NCBI GenBank assembly: GCA_960531495.1
Contig: OY482860.1
Location: 7,350,008 to 7,414,007 of the forward strand
Direction: 5' to 3'
Origin: Zeus faber
Lineage: Eukaryota > Chordata > Actinopteri > Zeiformes > Zeidae
Length of the DNA: 64,000 bases
In this document: positions 1 through 16,158 of the stretch, one piece after another
Numbering within the stretch: position 1 is the first letter of the stretch
Layout of the letters: each line of letters opens with the position of its first letter
Notes under the pieces: model-generated
What the model was told of the DNA's origin: nothing
Databases searched by the model: none
What the model saw: only the letters and a program-made list of their open reading frames with translations
Program-made: the position numbers and the translations under genes

Positions 1-2202
1 TGATTCCATGCTTTAATGTGGAACGGCGAGAATATAAACTTGGTGGTGGCCGTGTCAGTGGTGCAGGGGTGGGTTTAAATGTGAAGTTATATCTGTGATC
101 TAAGATGCAGAACTCTAGGAAAGGTTTTACAATAACTAGAAGCGAGAATCACTTTGATACAAAACTGAATTCAACCAACCGAATATCGTAGTCTCAGATG
201 AGGTCTCATACGTCTATATGTGTTCTGTTGGAATGATGGTCCAAAAAGGTAATTCATGTGAAATTGAAGAAACAACTGTCTACTTGGCCAAGATTTCTCC
301 GGCACCTTTAACTGAAGTTTCAGTAACTAGAGTTAACCACTTACTGCAAACCCATTCTTCTCCGTAGCCCAGTGAAGTAGTCACAGTGAGGTCATTATCC
401 GGCCTATGAATCGATCGACATAAATTAGGTGGAATTGCTGCCCATCCTATGCCAGGCGGGGGTGAGGGGAAGACGAGACTCTCGGTTGTGGAAATGTCAC
501 AAGCACAGCAGCACCCTGGCCCCTAAGGGCATGCCACTCAACACCAGGGGGAAGCAGATGGCACATGCCCAGAGCTATTTTAAGCCTTTAGCAGCGCAAC
601 TGTCTCCCCATGTCACGCAAATTGCTGATCTAGGGAAACGGACAGGCATGCATGAAAGCTTTTATAAAAACATAATCTTTTCAGAGGTGTTCATCATGTC
701 ATTGGCGCACCCCTGCAAAAATGTGATGTCACGATGGTGTCTAACTTGGTTAGACGCTACGGCTTAAACTGTTTAAAGGCAAAGGGGCCTTTAAGAGAAA
801 GGGTGTTAGAAATCAAGTACTGCTTGGACAGGGAGCATTCAATGTGTTGATAAATCCTCAGTTTGAACCTCAGGGCTCATAGTGTCTTTGCTCTGTACCA
901 ATATAATTCATTTTCCACCTAATGATCCTCTGGAAACAGTGTAGGAGGCTTGTCTCCCAAGTACAGTACTGTCACGTGTCATGTCTAGGTACAAATACAT
1001 ACTGTATTTGCATGCATGTGTGAGTTCTTTATTGTATTCATGTATATTGTTTGTGTAGGCTTGTAGGGTCTTTGTATAGGCTTGTACAGTCTTTGCGTGC
1101 CCCACTAAGCCCTGCTTTTCCCATGGATTATGACCAGCTGAGAAGCAAATGAAAAACCACATGTTTAGCAGAAAGGCAGTCTCCATCTCCCTGCCTGTAT
1201 CAACTGGTGTTTAACCAGATTTGCTAACTTCTAACTCCACAGTGGTTTCCACAGATCCAGGAGAGGTCTTTGCCCTGCCTTCTCTGATCCATGGCCAGGT
1301 TTTGAAACCCCTTGCATGTCGTCCTATTTTCACCAGACAAGCTTGCAACATGCAAGCGCTCAGTCTCTCAGAGCCAATGCAGTTCAAAGACATGCCCCCA
1401 GCATCACAGGTAGCCTATTAAAATGAGTTGCCTCCAAAGTGGAGGAACTGGCTTTGTCAGCTGGACAAACCCAAGTTGTGAGTCTTTCACTGTTTGTCAG
1501 CTCATCAACGTATAATCCGTTCTAATCTAAACAAACGGCTGCTTCACATTTATTTGACTCAAGGTACCCTGTCTGCTTACCCATGTAATTGTTGCTAAAA
1601 AGCTGCTTTAGGTATATTTTGAAGGAGGGCCCCTACTTTTGAGTTATCAAGGATTAAGGGTGTGCCTCTGTGACAGCCATTGCAAACAACGCCGATGGTG
1701 GATTGCCAGTATTTAGTCTTGAGCTGGTCACTTAAGACTGTCTTGGCTCCAGGTATATCTCTGTGATCTCTGCCATAGAAGGTTCTATGGCAGAAACAGA
1801 TATTTGTTAGATGAGGAAGTATGTTGTCTTTAGTTTTTGTGACCTCTCGAGAAAAAAAAACATGACCGGCCCTTGTGACATGCACTCATTGTCACCAGGG
1901 CCATATACACACCCTGTCAAATTCCAAGCACTATAGCTGTCATTTTTTGTGTTATGCAGGATTTGTCAAAGACAATGAATTGCCTGTTTCCATCTTTTCT
2001 TTTTTGCCTCCATTTAATGTAATTTCCTTTCATAATGTACACTATTGTTCATTCATTTACTGATTAACCTTTTCATTTGGCAACCTTAATTTCATGGCTT
2101 AGAATAGGAAGTACCACAAAAATGAGCTGGCAGCTGGCTGTGTTTTCTGAGTCATTTCCATGTTTTCTCCTTTTGTTCACACTTCTTTTTCTTCTTCTAC
2201 AG
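1..2202 (+). other. cpeb3: cpeb3 intron (5' end outside window)
   Basis: No coding exon, RNA gene or clear mobile element was recognised. Open frames here lack family similarity and splice context. The 3' end has a good pyrimidine tract before the AG at 2201-2202. I looked for, and did not see, the HDV-like self-cleaving ribozyme that mammalian CPEB3 carries in an intron. Confidence 0.5.
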
Positions 2203-2259
2203 GACGCATGGGCCTGAACTTTCACCATCCGGGAGCAGACCACATAATGCCATTGAACA
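2203..2259 (+). CDS. cpeb3: cpeb3 57-nt linker exon
   Basis: A C/T-rich tract and AG at 2201-2202 precede it and GTAAGT follows at 2260. It encodes GRMGLNFHHPGADHIMPLN with phase 1 on both sides, so it can be skipped without a frameshift. The sequence matches the FHHPG...IM.LN linker segment of CPEB3/CPEB4, which I recall as alternatively spliced in mammals. The last base makes Thr (ACC) if joined to the 24-nt exon or Ser (AGT) if joined directly to the 7037 exon. Confidence 0.88.
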
Positions 2260-5201
<2,942 letters not shown>

Positions 5202-5225
5202 CCAGGAGCTATGGCCGCAGAAGAG
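5202..5225 (+). CDS. cpeb3: cpeb3 24-nt microexon (RSYGRRR)
   Basis: A pyrimidine-rich tract ends in AAGCAG at 5196-5201; GTAATG follows. The 24 nt are 2 + 21 + 1, phase 1 on both sides, encoding (T)RSYGRRR(G). Joined to the next exon this gives RSYGRRRGRSSLF, placing arginines before the RSS serines. This is the short alternative segment described for vertebrate CPEB3/4, thought to create a basophilic-kinase site. Using the AAG three bases upstream (a NAGNAG pair) would add three nucleotides. Confidence 0.88.
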
Positions 5226-7036
<1,811 letters not shown>

Positions 7037-7204
7037 GTCGTTCCTCTCTGTTTCCCTTCGAAGATGGTTTCCTCGACGACGGCCACGGCGACCCCTCCTT
7101 GACCCCGGGCCTGAACTCGCCGACCCGCTGTCACAACGGAGAAAGGATGGAGCGCTACTCCAGGAAGGTTTTCGTGGGAGGCCTGCCCCCGGACATAGAC
7201 GAAG
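7037..7204 (+). CDS. cpeb3: cpeb3 exon, linker and start of RRM1
   Basis: 168 nt, phase 1 in and phase 1 out. It begins (G)RSSLFPFEDGFLDDG, passes NGERMERYSR and enters RRM1 with RNP2 motif VFVGGLPPDIDE. AG at 7035-7036; donor GTAGGG at 7205. The F-to-E conserved block is diagnostic of CPEB2/3/4 rather than CPEB1. Confidence 0.95.
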
Positions 7205-7802
7205 GTAGGGGCGGAGAACGGGGAGCTTCAGATAATTACACACATGGACGGTTTGGAGCTGCGCTCAGCTCACACGTCGACCGGTCCGCGGCCGTTTCCT
7301 CCAGTACGTCGCTCGACGGTTTAAACGCGTTACGATTTAAAAGGTATTACTGATTTATATATATGATTTATATATATATATTTATTTGCATTTTCAGACA
7401 ATAACAACGGTAACAATTCAACTTAAAAACAATGGCAAAGCAATTGAGGAATATGTACAGTATATGAATATATATAAAAAAAGAAAAAAACAGAAACAAT
7501 ACTGTAAAATAAAGAAGTCAAATAAAATGCAAATAAAAACATAAAAAAATAAAAACAAAACAAAAACAAAAAATGATGTGAGAAAGGACATTTAATCATC
7601 ATTCTTCTGGCAAACTAACTACCAGGCATATTTAGGGCCGGCCACACAAAATGGCAGACGAAGCAGTTATTCCCACAGAGTGTGAACGCCGCCCGAGGCG
7701 ATGACATTAACCGTGAATGCTGACTTTCCTGAGTGCATAACATGTTCAACGACAGATATTGGGCAAAGACACATGCACGCACACGCACAGACATATACAC
7801 AG

Positions 7803-7833
<31 letters not shown>

Positions 7834-8077
7834 TATAGAAACACACTGAGGTCACGCACGATATGTGCTGATTCCAGTTAATACAAGATGTGTTTGGGCC
7901 TGTACTTTTTTTTTTTTTTTTTTTTTTGTGACTAATGGTGTCATCAGGTTCGGGACTTAATAAGATACTACTGTCTGTCAGGATCAATGCCATGCGGCCT
8001 CCGTTGAATCGTGTTGCCTATACTATCGGCGAATCTGATCTCGTGTCGTTTTCTCTCTTTCGTTCTTATTTTCACAG
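7205..8077 (+). other. cpeb3: cpeb3 intron
   Basis: An A-rich stretch at 7430-7575, a short imperfect CA tract around 7800-7832 and a 22-nt T run at 7908-7927. No exon or element recognised. Confidence 0.6.
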
Positions 8078-8167
8078 ATGAAATCACCAACAGCTTCCGC
8101 CGCTACGGGCACCTGGTCGTGGATTGGCCCCACAAAGCGGAGAGCAAGTCGTATTTTCCACCTAAAG
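8078..8167 (+). CDS. cpeb3: cpeb3 exon, central RRM1
   Basis: 90 nt; acceptor TTTTCACAG at 8069-8077, donor GTGAGG at 8168. It encodes (D)EITNSFRRYGHLVVDW followed by PHKAESKSYFPPK, the helix-1, strand-2 and strand-3 region of CPEB RRM1. Phase 1 out; the next exon supplies GYAFLLF so RNP1 is split across the junction. Confidence 0.95.
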
Positions 8168-9486
8168 GTGAGGATTCCTTCTGAGAAGTTGCGCCGTCAT
8201 CCACGGTTTCCCATCGTCGTAGAGCACGGTCCAGAATCACGGACCAAAGTGAGCAGTGGTGGTCCGCAGCCCAGCTTCACAGAGGGACGTGAGAGGTTTT
8301 CATTTCGGCTCAGGCTTTCCTCGCGCTCCACTGGACTCCAGGGCTACACAGCAACAATAAGTATCACTGTCGTTGTTTTCCACCCGTCTCACAGTTTTCC
8401 AAGGGTCGTGTTACCCACAATTCATAGTTCACGCTGGGCCGGCGCGGAGGTGTCCGTTTATTCAAGGGAACCCCCCGCGGTGATTTCACAGAATGGCTTT
8501 CGGTGGATACACAAACACATGTGCACGTGCGCGCGCTCACACACTCACACACTGGGCAGAGGTGGAGCCGCCATAGGCCACTAAACAGCCGCCAGCGGGG
8601 GGTTGTTTGTCAGAATGAATACCTGAGGAGTGTGGACGTCCAAAGTGAGAGCGTCTCCAGTGTCGTTTGGTCAGCTGATCCGAGAAGAACCCCACCCCCA
8701 CCACCACCACCACCACCCCATACATTTAAATATTGTAATGCAGCAGCGGACTGTGAACTCACTGCGAGTTGGGACGGACACCTCATGGCATTTTTTTTTT
8801 TCACGTACAAGTAACCTCAAGTCCTTCCAAATAAGCTTCCATGCGCATAATGACCTGTGTCGTTTGGGCCGGAGTGTCAGCTGCTTTGCAGATGTGGGAC
8901 TCATATTATATTGTCTCATAGTAAAAATGTCCTTCCAGGCTTGACCGCATGGAAGGTAGTCGTCACTTTGGTTTGTTCTCCGTATTAAGCTGCCAGTTAT
9001 GTGTCTGTACAATTATGAAACAGTTTTTGGTGCAGGGATGACTCATGTTGTGGCCGTCTGAGTGGAGGCGCAGGGCAAGGCACCAGCATGGTGCTGACGG
9101 GGCTATGGTGCCGATGGTGGTGGTGTTATTTGTATTCTTTGCTTAACCATAATTGACACTGCTTTCTCTTTCCACCTTAAGCCATCACCACCTTGTGCGT
9201 CTGTGCCCTTTACCGACTTGATACGGAAAAAAATAAATAAATGAACGTCACCGGGACGCTGTCACTCACACCTGCTCACATCGTCCGATCTTGGCACCAC
9301 CGGCGGTGACGCCGAGCTCTAAATGTTACGGGGCTATTTTCGTCCATCCGTCGGGAGGTTGTGTTGTCGGGAGAACGCAGCTCAGGCACCGCTGTTAGAT
9401 CCAGGCCGCTGGCATTTAGGTTAATGTGTCTGTGAAGGCTAGGACGCCAAAACCCGGGCGAGGTCCGAGACCCGGCGACCTCGAGG

Positions 9487-9529
9487 ATGACGACGACGAC
9501 GATGATGATGATGATGATGATGGTGGTGG
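9487..9529 (+). repeat. (GAC/GAT)n trinucleotide repeat
   Basis: A run of GAC then GAT triplets followed by GGT; it makes a poly-Asp open frame that has no splice or family support. Confidence 0.85.
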
Positions 9530-9624
9530 ATGTTTTACTCGTACGATTGTTCACCTCACCCTGGCCCTCTTCTCCTCCCCTGCCAACATTGCAGTATGTA
9601 AGCCACTGTGTTATATCATGGATT

Positions 9625-10024
9625 AGGGCTGGGTGATATTGACAAAATCAAATATACGGTATAAAGATATTTTTTGACCGATCGATCCATCGATATCGAT
9701 ATTGACGGACCGGTTGATACATCAATCGATTATTTGACATTTGATATTGGTACCTTCATAAGATGTTTACACACAAGAAATATTTGAGAAACAATGATTA
9801 GTAATGTGGATATTATGACCAATCGGGTGGCGGCCTTGATCAACGCCTCGAACAACTACAACAGTCTATGAAGTTTATAAAATATCATTACCTTACTGTA
9901 ATGCAGCCTTGAATACAACATTTGATCACAACATCTATCACAATATTGTGATGACCAAGATCGCAGGCGATATCTGGTCTCATATCACAATATCAGTACT
10001 ATATTGATATATTGCCCAGCGCTA
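9625..10024. mobile_element. small non-autonomous DNA element (ATAT-rich, GGGCTGGG ends)
   Basis: Starts TAGGGCTGGGTGATATTGA and ends with the inverse (...ATATATTGCCCAGCGCTA). The interior is rich in ATATCGAT-like words. Flanks TCATGGAT and CCATGGCT could be a diverged 8-bp target duplication. Terminal motif and probable duplication suggest a hAT-type MITE. Related pieces lie at 13381-13548 and 32583-32853. Confidence 0.65.
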
Positions 10025-10618
10025 CCATGGCTGTATCAAAGGAGCTGGATGCCAAAGGTTTGCCAAAAAGAACGGCCACCTGTTAGTTTCATGGAAGCTC
10101 CCTATGCCGCCGAACAGATGGAAAGAAAGCAATCTCCTGAAATTTGTGATAAACCTCGCTCCGTACGTGGAGAGCGACACGTGATCACAATTAGTTTTTC
10201 CTCCTTTTTTATAATGAATACTGTTCCCTTATAATGTTAGACTGGTGATAACGATCAATGAATATAAAAAAACATTCACTATGCATCCAAGGTCTGTTTT
10301 GATAAACCTTCTGCTCAGAACGATTCCTGGAGGCGTCCACGACGCCAAGGAATGTCCGAGCGTTCCCCGGCCAGAGCTGCCGGGCGCGTGCTGCGCTCGT
10401 GCCCTGCCCAAGACGTCAGCCCCAAAATTTCTAGGGGGGGTAAATAAAATAGGCTGCGCTGATTTCGGATTTCATAATATGATGACGTCATAATTTTTTT
10501 CCCCCCGTGTAGTGTCTGCTTTCCCCCCAGCGCATGTTTCTGCTGATGGGAGACAGACGCCAGATGGATTTCCTCATCGTGGCAATATTTTGCTTTGGCC
10601 CTGAAGTCTGTCTTCCTC

Positions 10619-10656
10619 CCGCTCTTCCTCCTCCTCCTCCTCCTCCTCCTCCTCCG
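10619..10656 (+). repeat. (CCT)n trinucleotide repeat
   Basis: About 12 CCT/TCC units in a cpeb3 intron; the poly-Leu and poly-Arg frames are artefacts. Confidence 0.85.
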
Positions 10657-11890
10657 TAGACACATGGGAGGTTGTGACTTTGAGCGGATTAGTCTGGATT
10701 TTAAACGCGGAGAGATGCACTCCCCCAGCAGACCACACAGACACCGTTTTGTTTCGTCAAAAATGGATTGGACCGCCTCCCAAAGCAGCACTTTCTTTTT
10801 CCGAGGCGGTGGCATCTTAATGGGATAGTTGGCAATGGATTTTAGATGAGAAAGAAAGAAAGATTGAGACATTCATCACTTTAGCAAGCCTTGCACCTAT
10901 ACGTTTCAGCGATGGTTAAGTGTATTGGATTTGTACCTATTTTGCTGCCAGCATTTTTGTTATTTTTTTGAAGCAGAAGCTACCGAGCAATGTAGAGTAT
11001 AACAAATGTATTTGTATGAAAAATGTCGGATGCAATATTGGTGCGAGACACACCTTGACCAATATCAAATCAGTTTAAACAAGAAAATACAGATTTTGAA
11101 ATGGCATATCCCTCTTCAAAATAATAAAAAGAAAATGACATGGCATATTACCGTAGAAAGCTGCAGTTTTCTCTTCGTCTCTCTGACACTGATGGGATGA
11201 CGCACACTTTGGTACCACAGGATGTTTTATCGATAATAAGGCCGGGAGGACGCGCACGGCTCAGGATGGTGAAGCGCATTTTTTGGGGGGGGGGGGGGGG
11301 CTCATCATACAATACGGCGGACGTTTGCCAACTTTTTAAGCTGCTGCTAATACTAGAGAATCCACCGAGAAAATGGGCCCGAGTCATCTGGCGTTAACTC
11401 CAAGCTGCGTCAGCGCCTGATCACAGCGAGAGGAGGGGGGAACAGCGGGGCAGCTCCCAAAAAGTCCCGCGTTGGCCCCACAAAGCACATGAAAGGATGC
11501 GAATAAATCAAAGCTAATCTCCGCAACCCCAAAGTCACATTTCCACCATTTTTAATAGTCAAACCATGCTGCGCTCCCCGTAGTAAATCTTCCAGCATAA
11601 CATCCCCGCCGCCCCTGCATTAAGTTTGATTCCCGGAATCACATTTGCTCATTCTTTCCTCTGCCGCTGTCACGAAACAGGATTTTTTTCTTTGTCGTGG
11701 ACTTAAGTGACTTTCTTTATTTCCTCTCGTTCTCAATCGATACGATTCAGACAGTATTGAATTGTAATTATTTAGCCGTGCACTGTGGTTATCAGAATTC
11801 CATTCACTTGGGATGGTGATATAGAAAAGAAGGGTTTGAGATAAGAAGAATCATAAGCGCATTGCACCTGTGAGTTTAATAAAATTAACA

Positions 11891-11932
<42 letters not shown>
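11891..11932 (+). repeat. (CA)n microsatellite
   Basis: About 42 bp of CA followed by CACG variants. Confidence 0.92.
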
Positions 11933-11935
<3 letters not shown>

Positions 11936-12149
11936 GCACACGCAGGTAATGGTGAGCTGGAGACATTTGTCCACTGCATTTTTCCCATCCTCGCCGTCAC
12001 TTCTTTCACGGGGCAGCCAGGAGCAGTAGGCAGCCCTCACTTCGATGGCGCCTGGGGACCGATTCCATGTGATGTACCCATGCCCTGGTCAGGGACAGGA
12101 CAGGAGAGCAAGCATTCTGCATGATTTTAATCGGGGTCCTTTTTATGTT

Positions 12150-12215
12150 GAAGGGAGACCCATGTGAGCACGGGGAGAACATGCAAACTCCACACAGAAA
12201 GGCCCCTCTTCAGCA
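12150..12215 (-). repeat. conserved fish repeat core fragment
   Basis: The word GGGGAGAACATGCAAACTCC followed by ACACAGAAAGGCCCC is a core found in very many dispersed fish repeats (SINE/LINE-tail-like). Only the core is preserved. The family assignment is from memory and uncertain. Confidence 0.5.
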
Positions 12216-13329
12216 CATGCCCTTCTTTCTCAAAAAATACTTTTTCATATATCACCTGAGGTTCAAATATCTCCGCTTTAATGTTTTGATGGCCTTTGAT
12301 GAACTGTTACGTGAGTTCATATTTTCAACTGTTGGTAGACATCTAAACGAGATGTGTTTTTCTGAGTGAATCTCACTCCGTTCCCAAGCCATTCTTTTGT
12401 TGTGTGTTGCATGCGTTCTGCCTTTTAGGTGTAAAGTTGGCCGCTGTGCACTAAAGACCTTCTCCGTTTTGACGACTTGAACGTGTTGCGTGCAACTTCT
12501 TTTACAAATAAGCGCAATCAGTCGCACTTTTAAAGCGCCAGCACGGAACGCACAAAGATTGTTCGGGGAAATATAAATGGCAGAGAGACTGAAATGTACC
12601 AGAGGAAATCCTTAAGGGACACAGTGAGAAAATGACTTAAAATGTCTCCCGCCCACCCCAAAAAAACTAGCTGCGTCAGTGGACTCATTTAGTTTGTACT
12701 TGGGAGACGTACCTTTCTCTCCGGGAAAATACCAACGGAGTCATTTGGATATTCTAATTTGTCGCATTTGGATCGTCCTTCCCCTCGTGGTTGGTGCGTG
12801 GGAGGGCTTCCCCTCCACACCACGAAGGTATAAATAGACAGGGAAAAGGTTTCTTCCCGGTGCCCCCCACCCCCCGCCAGACAGCTGCTGCGAGCTGGAA
12901 AACAAAAGTATGTGAATTTGAGACACGAGCCGCAGCCGGTCCGCAGCCTGGGAAAGCCTCCGCACTGCGGAGAGCGAGAGACGCCATTCCCCCTTAACGC
13001 CCGGCCGTTTCAGGGGAATGGACGTTAACGCCGGCCGCTTTAATGGACGGAATTCGATGTCTAGGGGTTCTCGGTAAAAGAGCTGGCGGGGCTGGACGTG
13101 TTTTGCTCCCGAAATATCTGACTTTAGAAAGTCTTGCGGAAACTGTCAGTGGAGACGTCCCGATTATCACATTACGCTCATACGTTTGTAAAGCCGACAC
13201 GTGATGCAGAGCGAAAAGATCCATCCATGTTTGGGTGAAACAAAATCACCCGGAGGAAAGCTGCATTTCTGACATTGACCCATTTTTGGGATCTGCTGTC
13301 AGTGATGTCATGCAGAAGATACGTGACAT

Positions 13330-13373
13330 TATATATATATATATATATATATATAGTTATATATATAATATAG
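13330..13373 (+). repeat. (AT)n tract
   Basis: Interrupted TA repeat in a cpeb3 intron, directly beside the small-element fragment at 13381. Confidence 0.85.
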
Positions 13374-13380
13374 TTCAATG

Positions 13381-13548
13381 TTTTAAAGGCTGCATTACAG
13401 AAAATAAATGCAACTTTCTAAACTTCCTATGTCATAATATCCACATTAATAACAATTCTATCACAGATATTTCTTGTGTGTTAATGTCTTCTGAAAGCAC
13501 CTCATCCCCAAAATGATCAATATCGAGGTATTCGTCAAAAATGAATTG
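13381..13548. mobile_element. fragment of the ATAT-rich small element family
   Basis: Contains AAAGGCTGCATTACAG, ATATCCACATTAATAA and AATATCGAGGTATT words also seen or paralleled in the copies at 9625 and 32583. Both ends are lost. Confidence 0.5.
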
Positions 13549-13920
13549 CGATATAATTTTTTATTTATTTATTTATTTATTTTTTAAGTTCAAAAGTTGA
13601 GCCACTGAACTTTCATTGTGAGAGATGCTGCAGTGCAGTCTTATGGAAGCAGCAGCGTCTGAAAAGAGCTTTCATCACCAACTCCCCCCCCTCGGCCCCC
13701 CCCAGGCCCATGTCAGCTGAATGTACAAATTCCCCTTATTCCTCTGTACTCTCTACCTCTCCACCACCCCACTCTCTCTCTCCCTCTCTCCCTCGCTCGC
13801 TCGCTCTCTCATCCCTCATTTCTTTTCACCTCCTGTCGACTTTTAATCCGCTTTTCGAACTTGGTGGATTGTACGGGAATCCTCTCTTTCATGTTTCTCC
13901 CCATTTTAGTTTACAGCTCG

Positions 13921-13951
<31 letters not shown>

Positions 13952-14355
13952 CTCTCTCTGGGTCCTAGAACAGACTGTTCCCTCTCGTGTGCTGTGCTCA
14001 CTGTTGCCTTTTCATTTCCTTTTTTTTTTTTTTTTTTTTAAGGACCTTGGCATCACTTGACGAGGTCACAAATGGTCACAGGATAAAAAAAAAAACAAAA
14101 ACAGAATATGAGTACATAATATGATAAAGTATGTCATAATAAAAATAAATTTGTTTATTTATTTATTAATGAAATAACATTTCAAATGAATTGATGAGAC
14201 AAAAGGATATAAAATGCGATTCTCGCATTCACATGAAACTGTTTCCGAATATCCAGTGTGAGAAAGATCAGTCAGAAAGATTCTTATTTTACCTCAATCT
14301 GTTTCTTATTGGCCTTACTGTAAATGTGTGAAAAAAAAAATATAACGAAATGGCC

Positions 14356-14401
14356 ATGCTGGCTCCAAATGTGTGGTTTTATTTTGGAGCCAAGCCAGCA
14401 T
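14356..14401. other. perfect-stem hairpin
   Basis: ATGCTGGCTCCAAA pairs with TTTGGAGCC-AA-GCCAGCAT around a loop of about 13 nt. The flanks are A/T-rich and partly complementary, so a longer imperfect stem of about 30 bp is possible. No known RNA family recognised. Confidence 0.55.
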
Positions 14402-15017
14402 CACCAATTATATATTTTATTATTTTTTATATATGTTCACATTGTCACGACTGTAGACGCAGATATGGGGACAGCCGGGCAGTGACGATGTCGTGCCAAG
14501 TCAGTAGGAAATGGAAAAACTAGTGTGCTCATAGGTGACGTGATGTGTCACACCGTGTTTTATTATGATGTATATCATTTTATTATTTGAATTTGTCACC
14601 TGACAGTACATCATATAAACACAAAATCAAATCCAAACACCACACATAAAAACAAACAGTTAATAAAACATTTTTGGAGGAACGGATGGTTCTTGAACCT
14701 TGTTTGCAGCGGAATCTCCAGGTCCAGAAAGTAAAAGTCCTCCCCGCCACCCAGGGGTTCAACTAATGAGCGTAATGAGCTGCTCAGTGCACGGGTGGAG
14801 CTAAAACCCGGCAGGACTTTTCACTTTCTGAGCAGGAATCACCAACCGCTGATTATTTCTTGAGGTTTGCCAACCGAAACCCCAGGATCCTTTGAACCAT
14901 GTGTTGATTTGGATCCGACCTCTGATTCAGAGCGATTTGACGTTGCAAGGGTGCAAGAGGAAGACGAGGAATTTGTCGTTTTCACTTGAGGGGTTGGACT
15001 GAGGCGTGGACTGATGA

Positions 15018-15038
15018 CGCACACACATACACACACAG

Positions 15039-15074
<36 letters not shown>
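15018..15074 (+). repeat. (CA)n imperfect microsatellite
   Basis: CA repeats with TA, GA and CG interruptions in a cpeb3 intron. Confidence 0.92.
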
Positions 15075-15076
<2 letters not shown>

Positions 15077-15369
15077 AGGAGGACGTGCATGCCTGTGCAC
15101 CTGTTTTTCCACTCGGCCCGTGGCGCTGACTGTCTTTTATTATCGGTCTTGCTTTCATTTTCCCTCTGCCCTTCCCCGCCCCTGCGGTGCGCGCTCACGC
15201 CTCGCCTCCCCCCCCGCCGTGTAAATAAAACACACACTCTGAGGTATCCACATACCACAGCAGACTGGCCTGCAGACTCAGGCCTTTCTCTTTTCTTTTT
15301 TCCTCCTCTCTCTCCATTTGTACTGTAGCAGCTCCGCTGAGGAATGCTGCGAGTAAAACACGACAGTTG

Positions 15370-15371
<2 letters not shown>

Positions 15372-15454
<83 letters not shown>
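15372..15454 (+). repeat. (TG)n microsatellite
   Basis: About 83 bp of TG, 30 nt upstream of a Tc1-like fragment. Confidence 0.97.
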
Positions 15455-15455
<1 letters not shown>

Positions 15456-15483
15456 ATTGGGTCCTGCTTGTTTATTTTTATAT

Positions 15484-15720
15484 ATACAACGATCAGCCCC
15501 AACATGAAAACCACTGACAGGTGAAGTGAATAACATTGCTCTTCTTGTTCCAATGGCACCTGTCAAGTTGTGGGATATATGAGGCAGCAGGTGAACAGTC
15601 AGTTCCGGATGTTGATGTGTTGGAAGCAGGAAAAATGGGCAAGCGTAAGGATCTGAGCGACTTTGACAAAAGACAAATTGTGACGGCTAGACGACTGGGT
15701 CAGAGCATCTCAAGTCTGTT
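15484..15720 (+). mobile_element. Tc1-like transposon, 5' fragment
   Basis: Begins with an inverted-repeat-like end (ACAACGATCAGCC) and runs into a transposase N terminus: [18 protein letters not shown] then ARRLGQSIS, the helix-turn-helix start of a Tc1-like transposase. Similarity stops at about 15720, so catalytic DDE parts are missing. Same orientation as cpeb3. Same family as the remnants at 31115 and 47313. Confidence 0.82.
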
Positions 15721-16116
15721 GCATCTGAGCTTGGAAAAAAAGTGTGTGTGTCTGTCTGTCTGACTGACCTGGTGCGGTATTCCGGTCTCCCTTGTTCTGT
15801 ACCCATACATCATTTGGAAAGCCAAAAAAAAAAAAGCTTTCATTCCCCCCCGTGCAACATTTCACTCTCCTCTCTCATTGTCTTTAGTCGACCTATGAAA
15901 TGCAGATGTTTCTGCAGCTGCTCTGTCCACACACAAGGTCTCCCACTGCAATGTAAAATAATGTTGGGCCCCCAGAAATGTTTCGATGAGGTGGCCAGAC
16001 AGGGCCACTGTAAATCTTACCGTGTCCCACTAAAACCTTATTCGCATGGGAGCGGGGAGAGAGGGACTGAGTGTCTACCCGTTACGCACGGTGCTTGTTT
16101 TGTTTCATTCAATTCA

Positions 16117-16158
16117 ATAGGAATCTCTCTCTGTCTCTCTCTCTCTCGCTCTCTCTCC
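16117..16158 (+). repeat. (CT)n tract
   Basis: Interrupted CT repeat in a cpeb3 intron. Confidence 0.8.

Noticed and set aside
429..767. 112-codon open frame at the left edge
   Set aside because: No family resemblance, no splice context that joins to cpeb3, and composition like the surrounding intron.
1..2202. HDV-like CPEB3 ribozyme
   Set aside because: It is known from mammalian CPEB3. I saw no sequence resembling its core in this intron; a structure search was not possible.
9426..9626. Open frame with a poly-Asp stretch
   Set aside because: Made by a GAC/GAT microsatellite; no supporting splice sites or similarity.
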